This document shows, in pieces, positions 32,682 to 41,822 of a DNA stretch of 64,000 nucleotides. Numbering within the stretch: the first letter of the stretch is position 1; each line of letters opens with the position of its first letter. The translations under genes and the position numbers were made by a program. Below the pieces are notes generated by a model. That model was given only the letters and a program-made list of their open reading frames with translations. It had not been told where the DNA came from and did not search any database. This DNA is from an uncultured Spirochaetaceae bacterium (GTDB taxonomy: Bacteria; Spirochaetota; Spirochaetia; Treponematales; Treponemataceae), in NCBI GenBank assembly GCA_902802305.1, contig CADCLG010000012.1, forward strand, positions 1 through 64,000. Reading direction: 5' to 3'.

Positions 32682-34301
32682 TTAATATGTAATGTGTGTC
32701 ATACCGGTAAAGACCATGACGACATTTCTTTCATCACAATACTGAATAAACTCTTCATCATTTTCGCTTCCACCAGTCTGAATGATTGTAGTAACACCTC
32801 TTGAAATAAGCTCCTTTACAGCTGGACAAAGTTTTATTTCTGTATCACAAACCAGAAGCTCTCCTAAAGGTTCATCAAGAGGTAAACCATTTCTTGTCTG
32901 ATAATCAATTGCTTCTGTAAGCACAGAGGTAACTGCTTTTTCTGCTGATTTACAGGCCTGCGAAATCCCCACAATCGAATTGCCTTTTAATACAACAGCA
33001 GAATAAGTTCTTGAAGCCATAGCAAGCATCATTCCAAAAATCATCTGGTCGGCCATATACTGATTAGGGCGATTTTTTGTTTTTACATACCATTTGTCAA
33101 AAATCAGGGCATCCTTATCCTGAACAAGCAGACCGCCACTAAAAAGTTCCATATCATAATGAGAAGTAATAATAAGAGAAACAGGAATCAATTTTATTTT
33201 TTTATTGGCAGAAAGAGTTTCCTTGGCTTTTGGAGTAAAACCAGGCGCAATGATGGCACTTAAATTGCTCTTTACAATTTCTTTTGCGGCGGCTTCATCA
33301 ACAACAGAACTGCAACCGACAGTAACATCTGAAATATTGGAAATATCATAGGTATAAGTATTCTTAAATGATTTAACAACATTTGAAGCAAGAGAAGCAC
33401 CTATGATTGATTTATATTTGATTGCAATTGTAAAAACTGTTCCTTTAAGTGGCGTAAATTGAGTAATAAATGAATAACCGTCCCTAGTCTTGCTTTTTAC
33501 AGTAAACTGATTTTTAAGGTAGGTAAAAAGCATACAAATCTCTTCCCAAGCCAGAGAAGCATCGGTAATTATGTTATAGTTTAAATCATGAGTCGGTAAT
33601 TTCTGAAGTGCAGACATTGGCCCTGATTGAACAGGAATTGTATATAAACAAGCTGACTGATGGGGATTTGCACCATTTTTTAGATTCTGATACCGCTTAA
33701 AAGGAAAAGTCATATAATTTACAAAGGAATCTTTGTTTTTAGAAGAAAACAAAAGGGTATCAGCAATTCCACTATCATAAGCAGAAATCATATTCAAAGC
33801 TTTTGCCGCCAGATAAAGACGGAAATCTTCACTTATATTATCTGTTTTAAGCTGAATTATTGCTTCTTTATAATCAGCTGGATCAGTAAGAATAAGAAGG
33901 TTTCTAAAGTTTGCAGCAGAGTTTCGTAATAAAGTTGAAATATAATAATTTGGAGGAACTACAGGTTCTTTATAGATTTGTTCAGAAGCCCCTAATGACA
34001 CAGAAGGAATCAAGTTTATGCAGAGAATGTAAATATCAGTATCACTACTCTGATTTAGTCCAGAGCTTTCGTCCTCAGGATAACGCGAACTCATTATGTA
34101 CTGAATTAATTTTGAAGTATCCGCAATAAAAATATTTCTTTCAACTAATGCAGGTTCGCGAACAAAAGGAATTTTTTCACGTCTAAGCAATTCTTCTGTT
34201 TTGTTTGCAGTTAGAATTGTCCAGCCTGCTCCCACCAGATATCTGGTAAAATCCAAAACACCTTCAGTATTTTCAACATGTATTATTGCTCTCTTTGTCA
34301 T
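32682..34301 (-). CDS. PurH-like protein with altered active sites
   Basis: 539 residues, full-length homologue of the AICAR transformylase/IMP cyclohydrolase. The cyclohydrolase part begins AIIHVENTEGVLDFTRYL, where true PurH has SVSDKTG. NGANPHQ (residues 209-215) and LNYN (240-243) mark the junction. The transformylase KHxNPCG motif is KYKSIIG (295-301), so the catalytic His is replaced by Tyr. KSNA is also gone, and the usual GGSxRDxE becomes GGSENDEE; GMRHFRH becomes GMTHITY. Catalysis of the last purine steps is doubtful; a paralogue with a new role, or a substrate-binding protein, is possible. The mraY start lies 25 bases downstream. TAGAAT sits 6 bases before the ATG, and no ribosome site is seen. 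Confidence 0.75.
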   Translation of the reverse strand: MTKRAIIHVENTEGVLDFTRYLVGAGWTILTANKTEELLRREKIPFVREPALVERNIFIADTSKLIQYIMSSRYPEDESSGLNQSSDTDIYILCINLIPSVSLGASEQIYKEPVVPPNYYISTLLRNSAANFRNLLILTDPADYKEAIIQLKTDNISEDFRLYLAAKALNMISAYDSGIADTLLFSSKNKDSFVNYMTFPFKRYQNLKNGANPHQSACLYTIPVQSGPMSALQKLPTHDLNYNIITDASLAWEEICMLFTYLKNQFTVKSKTRDGYSFITQFTPLKGTVFTIAIKYKSIIGASLASNVVKSFKNTYTYDISNISDVTVGCSSVVDEAAAKEIVKSNLSAIIAPGFTPKAKETLSANKKIKLIPVSLIITSHYDMELFSGGLLVQDKDALIFDKWYVKTKNRPNQYMADQMIFGMMLAMASRTYSAVVLKGNSIVGISQACKSAEKAVTSVLTEAIDYQTRNGLPLDEPLGELLVCDTEIKLCPAVKELISRGVTTIIQTGGSENDEEFIQYCDERNVVMVFTGMTHITY

Positions 34302-34360
34302 TTTATTATTCTACCACATAAATTAATAAGTTTACAGACAAAAAACATGATTTTACCGTT

Positions 34361-34415
34361 CGTAACCATGGTTACGATTTGTAACCATGGTTATTTTTTT
34401 AGTAACCTTGGTTAT
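34361..34415. promoter_or_regulatory. Three palindromic operator-like sites
   Basis: CGTAACCATGGTTACG (34361-34376, perfect 16 bp palindrome), GTAACCATGGTTAT (34381-34394) and GTAACCTTGGTTAT (34402-34415). Their centres are 19 and 21 bases apart, about two helical turns, so dimers would line up on one DNA face. They lie about 60-115 bases upstream of the PurH-like gene and upstream of the candidate plus-strand RNA. Confidence 0.65.
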
Positions 34416-34461
34416 TTCGTATTGCAAATAATTGACTTATGAGCATTTTATAAAATAAAAT

Positions 34462-34661
34462 TGTGACATAAACAAAGTTTAAGTACCTGAAAGTCAATGA
34501 AAAAAGTTTTTTGAATAAAAGACTTTTACAACATATTCTTTACGGATATGCCTGAAAGCATTGGAGATGTGTCAGGGGAGAATCCTTCTTTATTGGACTG
34601 TCTTGAGTAGAGATGACTAAGAAGATTTTGGTTGTCTTTTGCTTTTGACAGTCTTTTTTTT
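34462..34661 (+). ncRNA. Candidate structured small RNA
   Basis: Fills the 358-base gap between two minus-strand genes but is oriented plus. A TTGACT at 34432-34437 lies upstream, although the -10 spacing is poor. Within it GGAT...ATCC encloses CCTGA...TCAGG and GCAT/ATGT (about 34548-34583). The end is GACTGTC (34596-34602) paired with GACAGTC (34647-34653) followed by eight Ts, a good terminator on the plus strand only. No coding frame of note and no known RNA family recognised. Confidence 0.4.
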
Positions 34662-35415
34662 ATTTTTCTACCAGATATTGCAGAAGAAGCATGTGAAGCT
34701 CTTCTATTTTGCTTACCTCAAAAACCTTGAAAATGTATGCAAACTCTTTTTTTACCAGTGAAATACTCATATAATATTTGTCACTCAATTCTTTATATGA
34801 AAGGTTATTGTGAAGATTATCAAGAATCAACTGCATCTGTCTCTCTGACAGGTTATAATCTGACAGATGAATTAATGAACCGACTTTTTTATTCTTCAGA
34901 CATTTATTTTCACTTATAGTTGTAGGAATAATGCAGGAAAACTTTGCTTTAAGCAGAGAAAAAAGCCAGAGATATAATGTACACATAAAGGCCGAGGTGC
35001 CTAAAGTAATTATTGTTCTTGACCAGCCATGAGTGTACATCAACAAAATGTTAATTACATGAAGAATAAATATAATTGTCATATTAACTGGACGTTTATT
35101 CTTCATAAAATCCATAATTTTGATTTCTGCAAGGGCACTATAAAAAAACATTACCCCCAGCATCTCATAATTTGTTAAGATGAGAAGAATACTTTCGATA
35201 AAGAAAACAATTACATGTAATTTTGTAGAAGGCTTGAAAATTGTAAAAATTGTTAAAAGTGTACAAATTGTATGAACTGTAACAATGACCTGCTTGCTGT
35301 ATGGAATAATAGAGTCAGGATCACCATTAAGAATGATTGCACTCCACAAAGCAGTACCAATAAACAATAAACCTACGATAGATACAACTCTCTCAAGACT
35401 AATCTTGAGTTTCAT
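34660..35415 (-). CDS. Membrane protein with LuxR-type HTH
   Basis: 251 residues. Five or six membrane helices fill residues about 8-175 (VSIVGLLFIGTALWSAIIL, TVHTICTLLTIFTIF, VIVFFIESILLILT, MTIIFILHVINILLMY, LGTSAFMCTLYLWLFSLL). The C-terminal 60 residues resemble a LuxR/GerE DNA-binding domain: LSERQMQLILDNLHNNLSYK, then ELSDKYYMSISLVKKEFAYIF. Membrane-integral transcription factors of this layout are found in Treponema and Firmicutes; the signal is unknown. A TTTACA-16-TATAAT promoter ends 7 bases before the ATG and no ribosome site is seen. It lies next to the three palindromes, which might be its targets (inference). Confidence 0.75.
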   Translation of the reverse strand: MKLKISLERVVSIVGLLFIGTALWSAIILNGDPDSIIPYSKQVIVTVHTICTLLTIFTIFKPSTKLHVIVFFIESILLILTNYEMLGVMFFYSALAEIKIMDFMKNKRPVNMTIIFILHVINILLMYTHGWSRTIITLGTSAFMCTLYLWLFSLLKAKFSCIIPTTISENKCLKNKKVGSLIHLSDYNLSERQMQLILDNLHNNLSYKELSDKYYMSISLVKKEFAYIFKVFEVSKIEELHMLLLQYLVEK

Positions 35416-35422
35416 TCTTAAA

Positions 35423-35450
35423 ATTATAACATAGATACCATAAATGTAAA
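35423..35450 (-). promoter_or_regulatory. Promoter of LuxR membrane protein (leaderless)
   Basis: Minus strand TTTACA (35445-35450), 16 bp spacer, TATAAT (35423-35428), then TTTAAGA and the ATG. Confidence 0.6.
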
Positions 35451-35517
35451 CTTATGAAATATGCATTTAATTATAATTTTTTGTTATCCATTTGTAATTA
35501 CAAGTCATAAATTGCAA

Positions 35518-37143
35518 TTACAAATTGAAAAGCCTCTGTTTTATCATTTCTGCAGCTTTTATACCGTCCATTGCACTTGAGACAATTCCTCCAGCATAAC
35601 CACTACCTTCGCCAGCAGGATAAAGATTTTTTAAGTTAAGACATTCTAAAGTTTCTTTATCACGCAAAATACGGACAGGTGTACTGGTTCTGGTTTCTGG
35701 TGCAATCAAGACAGCCTGCGGACAAATAAATCCTTTCATGTTCTTGTTTATTTCTTTAAATCCCTTGTGTAGTTTTGACGAAATAATTTCGGGCAACCAT
35801 TCGTTAAGATTTGAAGAAACAATACCAGGCGTATAACTGCTTTTAGGCAACTCTTCAGATTTTTTATCATTAAGAAAATCTTCCATCATTTGGGCTGGAG
35901 CCGCCTGTCCCTTTCCTTCTTCTTTTGCTTTCTGTTCTATTTCTGTACGGAAATAAAGTCCAGCAAGTGCCTGACAACCATTTTTTCTTGCCTTTTCTAC
36001 AAAGCTTTGCGGAATATCTTCTGTTCTGACTTCTACAACAATTGCCGCATTAGACCATTTGGAGTTTCTGGCGGCTGTGGACATTCCGTTTACAACAATT
36101 CCATCATCTTCAGAAGCAGAAGGAACTACAAATCCACCTGGGCACATACAGAAAGAATAAACTCCACGACCGTCAATTTGAGTTACAACTCTGTATTCAG
36201 CAGCCGGCATATTTTCTGTATTTCCGTGATATTGAATTGAATCTATCATTTCGCGAGGATGCTCTACACGTACACCAACTGCAAAAGATTTTGCTTCAAG
36301 ACTTTGGGGAGAGATTTTGCTTATAAGATTGTAAATACCAGAAGAAGAATGCCCTGTTGCAAGAATAACTGCGTCTCCTGTAAAGGTTTCTTCTTGGCCT
36401 GTTTGTGTATTTTTTGTAACAACGCCTTTTACTATTTTGGAACCCTTGTTTTCACGGCTTTCTTCAATTACAAAATCAACAAGTCTTGTGTCAAAATGAA
36501 CTTCCCCACCCTTTTCAATGATTTTATTGCGGATATTGTTTATTACCTGGGGCAATCTGTCTGTTCCAATATGAGGATGAGCATCTGTAAGAATCTTTTT
36601 GTCAGCACCAAAATAGACAAAGGTATTCAATACACCGCCTATATTACCGCGCTTATTGCTCCTAGTATAAAGCTTTCCGTCAGAAAAAGTTCCAGCGCCA
36701 CCCTCACCATAACAATAATTACTGTCATCGTTTACAATGCCTTTTGTGCTTATCTGAGCAATATCAACTCTGCGTTCAGGTGTTTTTCTCCCGCGTTCAA
36801 TTACGACCGGCTTTATACCGTCTTCAAGTAATTTTAGCGCAGCCAAAAGCCCGGCTGGTCCTGAACCTACAACAATAACTCTTTTATTTGGATCAGCAGT
36901 TTTCCATTCAGGAATAGTATTTTCGGACTCCTGCGGTTTTTCGCCGATATAGACTTTATATTTTAAATGTAATTTTATATGCCCGTGCCTTGCATCTATA
37001 GATTTTTTCTGAAAGACACTAATAAGCTCCTGCTTGCGAAACTGAATACCAGCCTTTTTTATTTCCTGACAAATCAGGTGATTTATGAGACTGGTATTCT
37101 TTTCATCCTCAGGTTTTATCGTAATTGAAAGGTCTTTTACCAT
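35518..37143 (-). CDS. FAD-dependent dehydrogenase (COG2509-like)
   Basis: 541 residues from the ATG at 37141-37143; an in-frame GTG three codons earlier overlaps the GGAG site. After an N-terminal ferredoxin-fold-like segment of about 85 residues comes the FAD site VIVVGSGPAGLLAALKLLEDG, ending in VVIERG. RSNKRGNIGG, GRGVYSFCMCPGGFVVPSA and a C-terminal YPAGEGSGYAGGI segment are typical of this conserved NAD(P)/FAD oxidoreductase family. Biochemical function is unknown. The gene lies directly downstream of glgP (24 bases) on the same strand. Confidence 0.9.
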   Translation of the reverse strand: MVKDLSITIKPEDEKNTSLINHLICQEIKKAGIQFRKQELISVFQKKSIDARHGHIKLHLKYKVYIGEKPQESENTIPEWKTADPNKRVIVVGSGPAGLLAALKLLEDGIKPVVIERGRKTPERRVDIAQISTKGIVNDDSNYCYGEGGAGTFSDGKLYTRSNKRGNIGGVLNTFVYFGADKKILTDAHPHIGTDRLPQVINNIRNKIIEKGGEVHFDTRLVDFVIEESRENKGSKIVKGVVTKNTQTGQEETFTGDAVILATGHSSSGIYNLISKISPQSLEAKSFAVGVRVEHPREMIDSIQYHGNTENMPAAEYRVVTQIDGRGVYSFCMCPGGFVVPSASEDDGIVVNGMSTAARNSKWSNAAIVVEVRTEDIPQSFVEKARKNGCQALAGLYFRTEIEQKAKEEGKGQAAPAQMMEDFLNDKKSEELPKSSYTPGIVSSNLNEWLPEIISSKLHKGFKEINKNMKGFICPQAVLIAPETRTSTPVRILRDKETLECLNLKNLYPAGEGSGYAGGIVSSAMDGIKAAEMIKQRLFNL

Positions 37144-37167
37144 ATTCTCCACAAAAGGTTTTGCTTG

Positions 37168-39615
37168 TTATTTTATTACGACCTTTTTGAGGTGCCAGAT
37201 GTCGCGAACATAATCTTCTATTGTTCGGTCAGAAGAGAACTTTCCGCAATTTGCAATGTTTTTAAGAGCCATCTTTGCCCACTGCTTTTTGTTTCCGTAT
37301 ACTTCTGCAATTTTTTCTCGGGTCTGTGTGTAGGACTCAAAATCAGCAAGAACATAATAAACATCCGGGCGCTGACCTTCTACACCATAAATCAAAGAAT
37401 CATGAAGTTCCTTGAATAGCTGATGAGATGGGTCATAAGTACCATCAACAAGCTGCTCAACAACCTTTGCAAGGGCTGGATTACAGTCAAGATACTGCTG
37501 TGGATTGTATGAATGATTTGCTTCCATTTCTTTTATTTCTGCTGTAGACAAACCAAATACAAATCCATTTTCTTTTCCTGCTTCTTCAAAAATCTCAATA
37601 TTTGCACCGTCCATTGTTCCCAAGGTAAGCGCACCGTTGAGCATGAACTTCATGTTTGATGTACCTGATGCCTCAAGACCTGCTGTTGAAATCTGTTCTG
37701 AAACATCGGCTGCAGGGAAAATCTTTTCTGCTACACTTACGCGGTAATTTTCAATAAATACAACGCGAAGTTTACCACGTACGCGGCGGTCATTGTTTAC
37801 ACGGTCTGCAACAGTATTTATAAGCTTGATAATCTGCTTTGCGCGGCGATAACCAGAAGCAGCCTTTGCTCCAAAAATAAAGGTTCTTGCAGGAGGATTA
37901 TATGAAGGATCTTCAATAATTCGGTTGTAAAGATACATTACGTTCAAAATATTGAGGAACTGGCGTTTATACTCATGAAGGCGTTTTACCTGAACATCAA
38001 AAATGGATTCGGAATCAAGGAATTCATTCTGTGTATGCTTGAGGTAATCTGCAAGGGCCTGCTTGTTTTCCATTTTGATTTTAATCAGTTCATCAAGGGA
38101 AGCGTCATCATCAAGATATTTTTCAAGTCCCTTGAGAAGAGTCAAATCCTTTTCCCAACCATGACCAATTCGGTCTGTAATGAATTTTGATAATTTTGGA
38201 TTTGCATTGAGACACCAGCGGCGCTGGGTAATTCCGTTTGTCTTATTATTGAACTTTTCAGGGTAGATTGCGTACCAATCTTTTAATTCAGCAGTTTTAA
38301 GAAGCTCTGTATGAAGGGCAGCTACACCATTTACACTAAAACAAGCGTGAATTGCCATCCAGGCCATGTAAACCATATTGTTATGGATGATTGCCATGTG
38401 TTCATGCTTATAATAATCATTAGGGAATTTCTGACGAAGTTCAATTACAAGACGGCGGTTGATTTCTTCTACAATCTGATAAATACGAGGAAGCAGTCCC
38501 TGGAAAATTGAAATAGGCCATTTTTCAAGAGCTTCTGCAAGGATTGTATGGTTTGTATAAGCAAAAGTATGTGTAACTACATCCCAGGCTTCATCCCAAC
38601 CAACATTGTAATCATCAATCAAAATACGCATAAGCTCAGGGATTGCAACTACAGGGTGAGTGTCGTTCAACTGAATTACATGCAAATCTGCAAACTTTGA
38701 AAAATCTGTTCCATAATCAGCAACATAATGACGAACCAAATCCTGTAAAGAAGCAGAACTAAAGAAATACTGCTGCTTTAATCTCAATGCCTTTCCGCTT
38801 GGACCATTATCATTAGGATAAAGAACGCGGCTGATGTTTTCTGCATTATTCTGGCGTTCAACAGCGCGATTGTATTCCATATTATTGAAAAGCTGCAAAT
38901 CAAAACCATTAGGACTTGAAGCCTGCCACAAACGCAAGGTATTTACAGTTTTTGTATCGTAACCAATAATCGGCATATCATAAGGAGTTGCAGTAACTTC
39001 TTCGGCATTTTCAATATAAAAACGCGGTTGCCCGTCTGGAGTTCTTCCATAAGCGATATTTCCACCGAACTTAACTGTAACAGAAAGGTCACTTCGCTTT
39101 ACTTCCCAAGGGTCACGGTGAGCAAGCCAGTTGTCAGGATATTCTACCTGATAACCATCTTCAATTTTCTGCTCGAACATTCCGTATTCATAGCGGATTC
39201 CGTAGCCGTGTCCAGGATAATCCAGAGTTGCAAGGGAATCCAGGAAGCAGGCAGCAAGTCGTCCTAAACCACCGTTTCCCAAACCTGCATCAGGCTCTTC
39301 ATCTTCTATCATGTTGAAGTCGATATTCATATCTTTTAATACAGCTTCAACTGCATCTTTAATTCCGGCATTTATAAGGTTGTTGCTTAAGGCACGCCCC
39401 ATCAAAAACTCAGCTGACAAATAATAAAGCTGCTTTGTTGGCTTTTTTTCGTATTCGGCACGTGTTGCCATCCAATTTGGCATAATTATTTCAAATGCAG
39501 AAGCTGAAACTGCATCAAACAAATCGTGTTTATTTGCCTGAGAAATGTCTTTTCCATACTGGCGACGTAATCTTGCAGACAGATTTTCCTTAAACTCTTC
39601 TACGTTAAATTCCAT
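37168..39615 (-). CDS. glgP: Glycogen/maltodextrin phosphorylase
   Basis: 815 residues, normal length for GT35. Releases glucose 1-phosphate from alpha-1,4-glucans in the cytosol using PLP. Signatures: EEPDAGLGNGGLGRLAACFLDSLATL, the LNDTHPVVAIPELMRIL segment, and EASGTSNMKFMLNGALTLG followed by TMDGANIEI, where the Lys holds PLP. AGGAACTT precedes the ATG. With galE in the window it points to storage glucan use. Confidence 0.97.
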   Translation of the reverse strand: MEFNVEEFKENLSARLRRQYGKDISQANKHDLFDAVSASAFEIIMPNWMATRAEYEKKPTKQLYYLSAEFLMGRALSNNLINAGIKDAVEAVLKDMNIDFNMIEDEEPDAGLGNGGLGRLAACFLDSLATLDYPGHGYGIRYEYGMFEQKIEDGYQVEYPDNWLAHRDPWEVKRSDLSVTVKFGGNIAYGRTPDGQPRFYIENAEEVTATPYDMPIIGYDTKTVNTLRLWQASSPNGFDLQLFNNMEYNRAVERQNNAENISRVLYPNDNGPSGKALRLKQQYFFSSASLQDLVRHYVADYGTDFSKFADLHVIQLNDTHPVVAIPELMRILIDDYNVGWDEAWDVVTHTFAYTNHTILAEALEKWPISIFQGLLPRIYQIVEEINRRLVIELRQKFPNDYYKHEHMAIIHNNMVYMAWMAIHACFSVNGVAALHTELLKTAELKDWYAIYPEKFNNKTNGITQRRWCLNANPKLSKFITDRIGHGWEKDLTLLKGLEKYLDDDASLDELIKIKMENKQALADYLKHTQNEFLDSESIFDVQVKRLHEYKRQFLNILNVMYLYNRIIEDPSYNPPARTFIFGAKAASGYRRAKQIIKLINTVADRVNNDRRVRGKLRVVFIENYRVSVAEKIFPAADVSEQISTAGLEASGTSNMKFMLNGALTLGTMDGANIEIFEEAGKENGFVFGLSTAEIKEMEANHSYNPQQYLDCNPALAKVVEQLVDGTYDPSHQLFKELHDSLIYGVEGQRPDVYYVLADFESYTQTREKIAEVYGNKKQWAKMALKNIANCGKFSSDRTIEDYVRDIWHLKKVVIK

Positions 39616-39750
39616 AAGTTCCTGAATAAAAACCAGCTTATTCTACCGGCTCTTATTTTTCCTCCAAAAAATGTATTACAAACTTTAAGAAATAATTGCT
39701 ATTATTCTAATGATTTTTGAACTTGTTTTCAATGATGGGATAGATGGAAG

Positions 39751-40008
39751 TTACCAGTGTCCATTTATACAGGCGGCGGAAATATGCCTTGCCCTGAATT
39801 GTACAAAACAGCCGCAATCCGCACACGTCATGCCAGCTATAAGCTTAGGACAGGACCCGCAGATTTTTAAGCGGCGGCTGTAAACCTCATCTCCAGCATA
39901 ATCAGGACAAGGCTCATTTTCTACCATTTCGGCAATCAATTCCGGGCTCATGTCCATTGCTGCGAGAGAAGTCTTATTTTCGCAAACCGGGCAAGGTATT
40001 TTTTCCAT
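39751..40008 (-). CDS. Small Cys-rich protein (DUF6171-like)
   Basis: 85 residues with nine cysteines in CPVC, CPDY, CGSCPK, CADCGC and an AACINGHW end, a pattern of zinc- or iron-binding knuckles. It resembles short proteins annotated DUF6171 in Clostridia and treponemes; role unknown. It starts 6 bases after the stop of the arabinofuranosidase gene and is presumably in that operon. No good ribosome site, so translation may be coupled. Confidence 0.7.
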   Translation of the reverse strand: MEKIPCPVCENKTSLAAMDMSPELIAEMVENEPCPDYAGDEVYSRRLKICGSCPKLIAGMTCADCGCFVQFRARHISAACINGHW

Positions 40009-40014
40009 AAAAAA

Positions 40015-41493
40015 TTATTTTACAGTAATTGTTACTAGAGAACGGGCCGGCATTTCTACAAGAACCGTATTCCCCTCAGTTTTTACAGACAAATCCTTTT
40101 CTACAACCTGATTTGGGTTGTCAAAAGTATTCATACTGTTCATATTTTCTCCGGCAATAACTACTGCACTTGCTGATTTTATGCTTCCCTTGAAATTATC
40201 AAGCACAAGATTTACACTGCGGGCCTTGTTCAAATCAGCATTTGTAAGAGTAATTGTGTATACATCGTCCTTACGGCTGGCAGAAGCAGTAATTGCATCA
40301 AGTTTTGCGTCATCAGCAACACCAACTGTTCCTGTAGCAACTTTAGATTTAAGCAAAGTAGCATCCATGTGGGCCTTGTATGAATGGAATACATACCAGG
40401 TTGGAGTTTTAATCATTTTGGAACCTTCTGTAAGAACTGGTGACTGCAAAACATTTACAGCCTGAGCAATATTAGCAATTTTTACACGGTCAGAGTGATT
40501 ATTAAAAATATTAAGCGTAATTCCTGCAACAAGAGCATCGCGAACTGTATTCTGCTGATAAAGGAAGCCCGGATTTGTATCTTTTTCAACTTCATGCCAG
40601 GTACCCCATTCATCAACTACGAGGGCAATGCGTTTTTCAGGGTCATATTTTGTCATAATTTCGTCATGTCGGCTTACAAGAGTTTCCATAAAGCTTGCAT
40701 TACGTAAAAGCTCATACCAGGTCTTTTCACTGAACTCAGCAGCTCTTTCTTTTTCAGTCCAGCTTGGTGCAATTGAATAATGATGAAGGGAAAGTCCATC
40801 CATAAAAGAAGCAGCATTTTTCATAAGAACTTCTGTCCAGTTCCAGTCGCTTGAGTTTGGTCCACAGGCAATTTTAAAGATTTTATTAGGCCCATACTGA
40901 CGAACATAAGTCTGATAACGTCTATACAAATCAGCATAATATTCAGGACGCATATTACCGCCGCAACCCCAGCTTTCGTTACCGACACCAAAAAAGTCAA
41001 GCTTCCATGGTTCTTTATGTCCGTTTGCCTCTCGAAGCTTGGACATTGGAGATTCACCGCCAAAGGTTATATATTCAACCCATTCAGACATTTCCTGAAC
41101 AGTACCACTTCCAACATTTCCATTTACATAAGGCTTACAACCCAGGGTTTCACAAAGTCCAAAAAACTCATGAGTTCCAAAAGAATTATCTTCTACAACG
41201 CCACCCCAGTGAGTATTAATCATGCGCTTTCGGCTTTCGTAAGGGCCAATTCCATCCCGCCAGTGATATTCATCGGCAAAACATCCGCCTGGCCAGCGCA
41301 GATTTGGTATATCGATTTCTTTAAATGCTTCAACTACATCCTTTCGATAACCATTGATATTGGGAATATCTGAATCTTTACCTACCCAGAATCCGCCGTA
41401 AATACAGCGTCCCAAATGTTCGCTAAAATGGCCGTAAATATCACGGCTGATTTTACTTCCTTCCTTGTCACAGGAAACAACAACTGAATCCAT
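40015..41493 (-). CDS. abfA: Alpha-L-arabinofuranosidase, GH51
   Basis: 492 residues from the ATG at 41491-41493, which has AGGAG 5 bases upstream; a GTG two codons earlier is in frame. Retaining hydrolase that removes arabinofuranosyl units from arabinan or arabinoxylan fragments. Acid/base Glu is in [13 protein letters not shown] (about residue 176) and the nucleophile Glu in VVDEWGTWH (about 295). [19 protein letters not shown] is typical of the family. There is no signal peptide, so it acts in the cytosol on imported oligosaccharides. Confidence 0.95.
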   Translation of the reverse strand: MDSVVVSCDKEGSKISRDIYGHFSEHLGRCIYGGFWVGKDSDIPNINGYRKDVVEAFKEIDIPNLRWPGGCFADEYHWRDGIGPYESRKRMINTHWGGVVEDNSFGTHEFFGLCETLGCKPYVNGNVGSGTVQEMSEWVEYITFGGESPMSKLREANGHKEPWKLDFFGVGNESWGCGGNMRPEYYADLYRRYQTYVRQYGPNKIFKIACGPNSSDWNWTEVLMKNAASFMDGLSLHHYSIAPSWTEKERAAEFSEKTWYELLRNASFMETLVSRHDEIMTKYDPEKRIALVVDEWGTWHEVEKDTNPGFLYQQNTVRDALVAGITLNIFNNHSDRVKIANIAQAVNVLQSPVLTEGSKMIKTPTWYVFHSYKAHMDATLLKSKVATGTVGVADDAKLDAITASASRKDDVYTITLTNADLNKARSVNLVLDNFKGSIKSASAVVIAGENMNSMNTFDNPNQVVEKDLSVKTEGNTVLVEMPARSLVTITVK

Positions 41494-41523
41494 AAACACT
41501 CCTATTGTTTATTATTTTATAAC

Positions 41524-41817
41524 TTATTCATGACTAGTAGTAAAAAAAAGCGAAATACCTTCTTTTGGGAATCTGGCTTTTACTTCTTTTATAATTTCAG
41601 TGATTTTTTCAGCTCCCTGAGAATCAGTATAGACAAAAAGAATAAAATTTAACTCAGGCCAGACAGTATTACCAAGCTTTTTAGAATGACTGCCTTTTCC
41701 CATAACACCTGGTATTACTGTATATTCAATATTTTCAACATTTTCTTCGAGCAAATCGATGATATCGTCCTGTACAGACTGATTTGCTATTATTTCTGCT
41801 CTGTGTGTATATTCCAT
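41524..41817 (-). CDS. PII-like protein linked to RND transporter
   Basis: 97 residues from the ATG at 41815-41817, with AGGTGA upstream. Ferredoxin-like PII fold pattern: a short strand with RAEIIANQSVQDDIIDLLEE, a loop ending in GKGSHSKKLGN, and FVYTDSQGAEKITEIIKEVKARFP. Similar proteins (PG0541 type) are encoded after RND pumps in Bacteroidetes and spirochetes and are thought to modulate transport. The stop codon of the RND gene lies within its ribosome region, so translation is coupled. Confidence 0.75.
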   Translation of the reverse strand: MEYTHRAEIIANQSVQDDIIDLLEENVENIEYTVIPGVMGKGSHSKKLGNTVWPELNFILFVYTDSQGAEKITEIIKEVKARFPKEGISLFFTTSHE

Positions 41818-41822
41818 AAAAC

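Noticed and set aside
36259..36831. 190-residue frame opposite the FAD protein
   Set aside because: Antisense to a conserved coding gene, Cys/Phe-rich shadow composition, no start signal.
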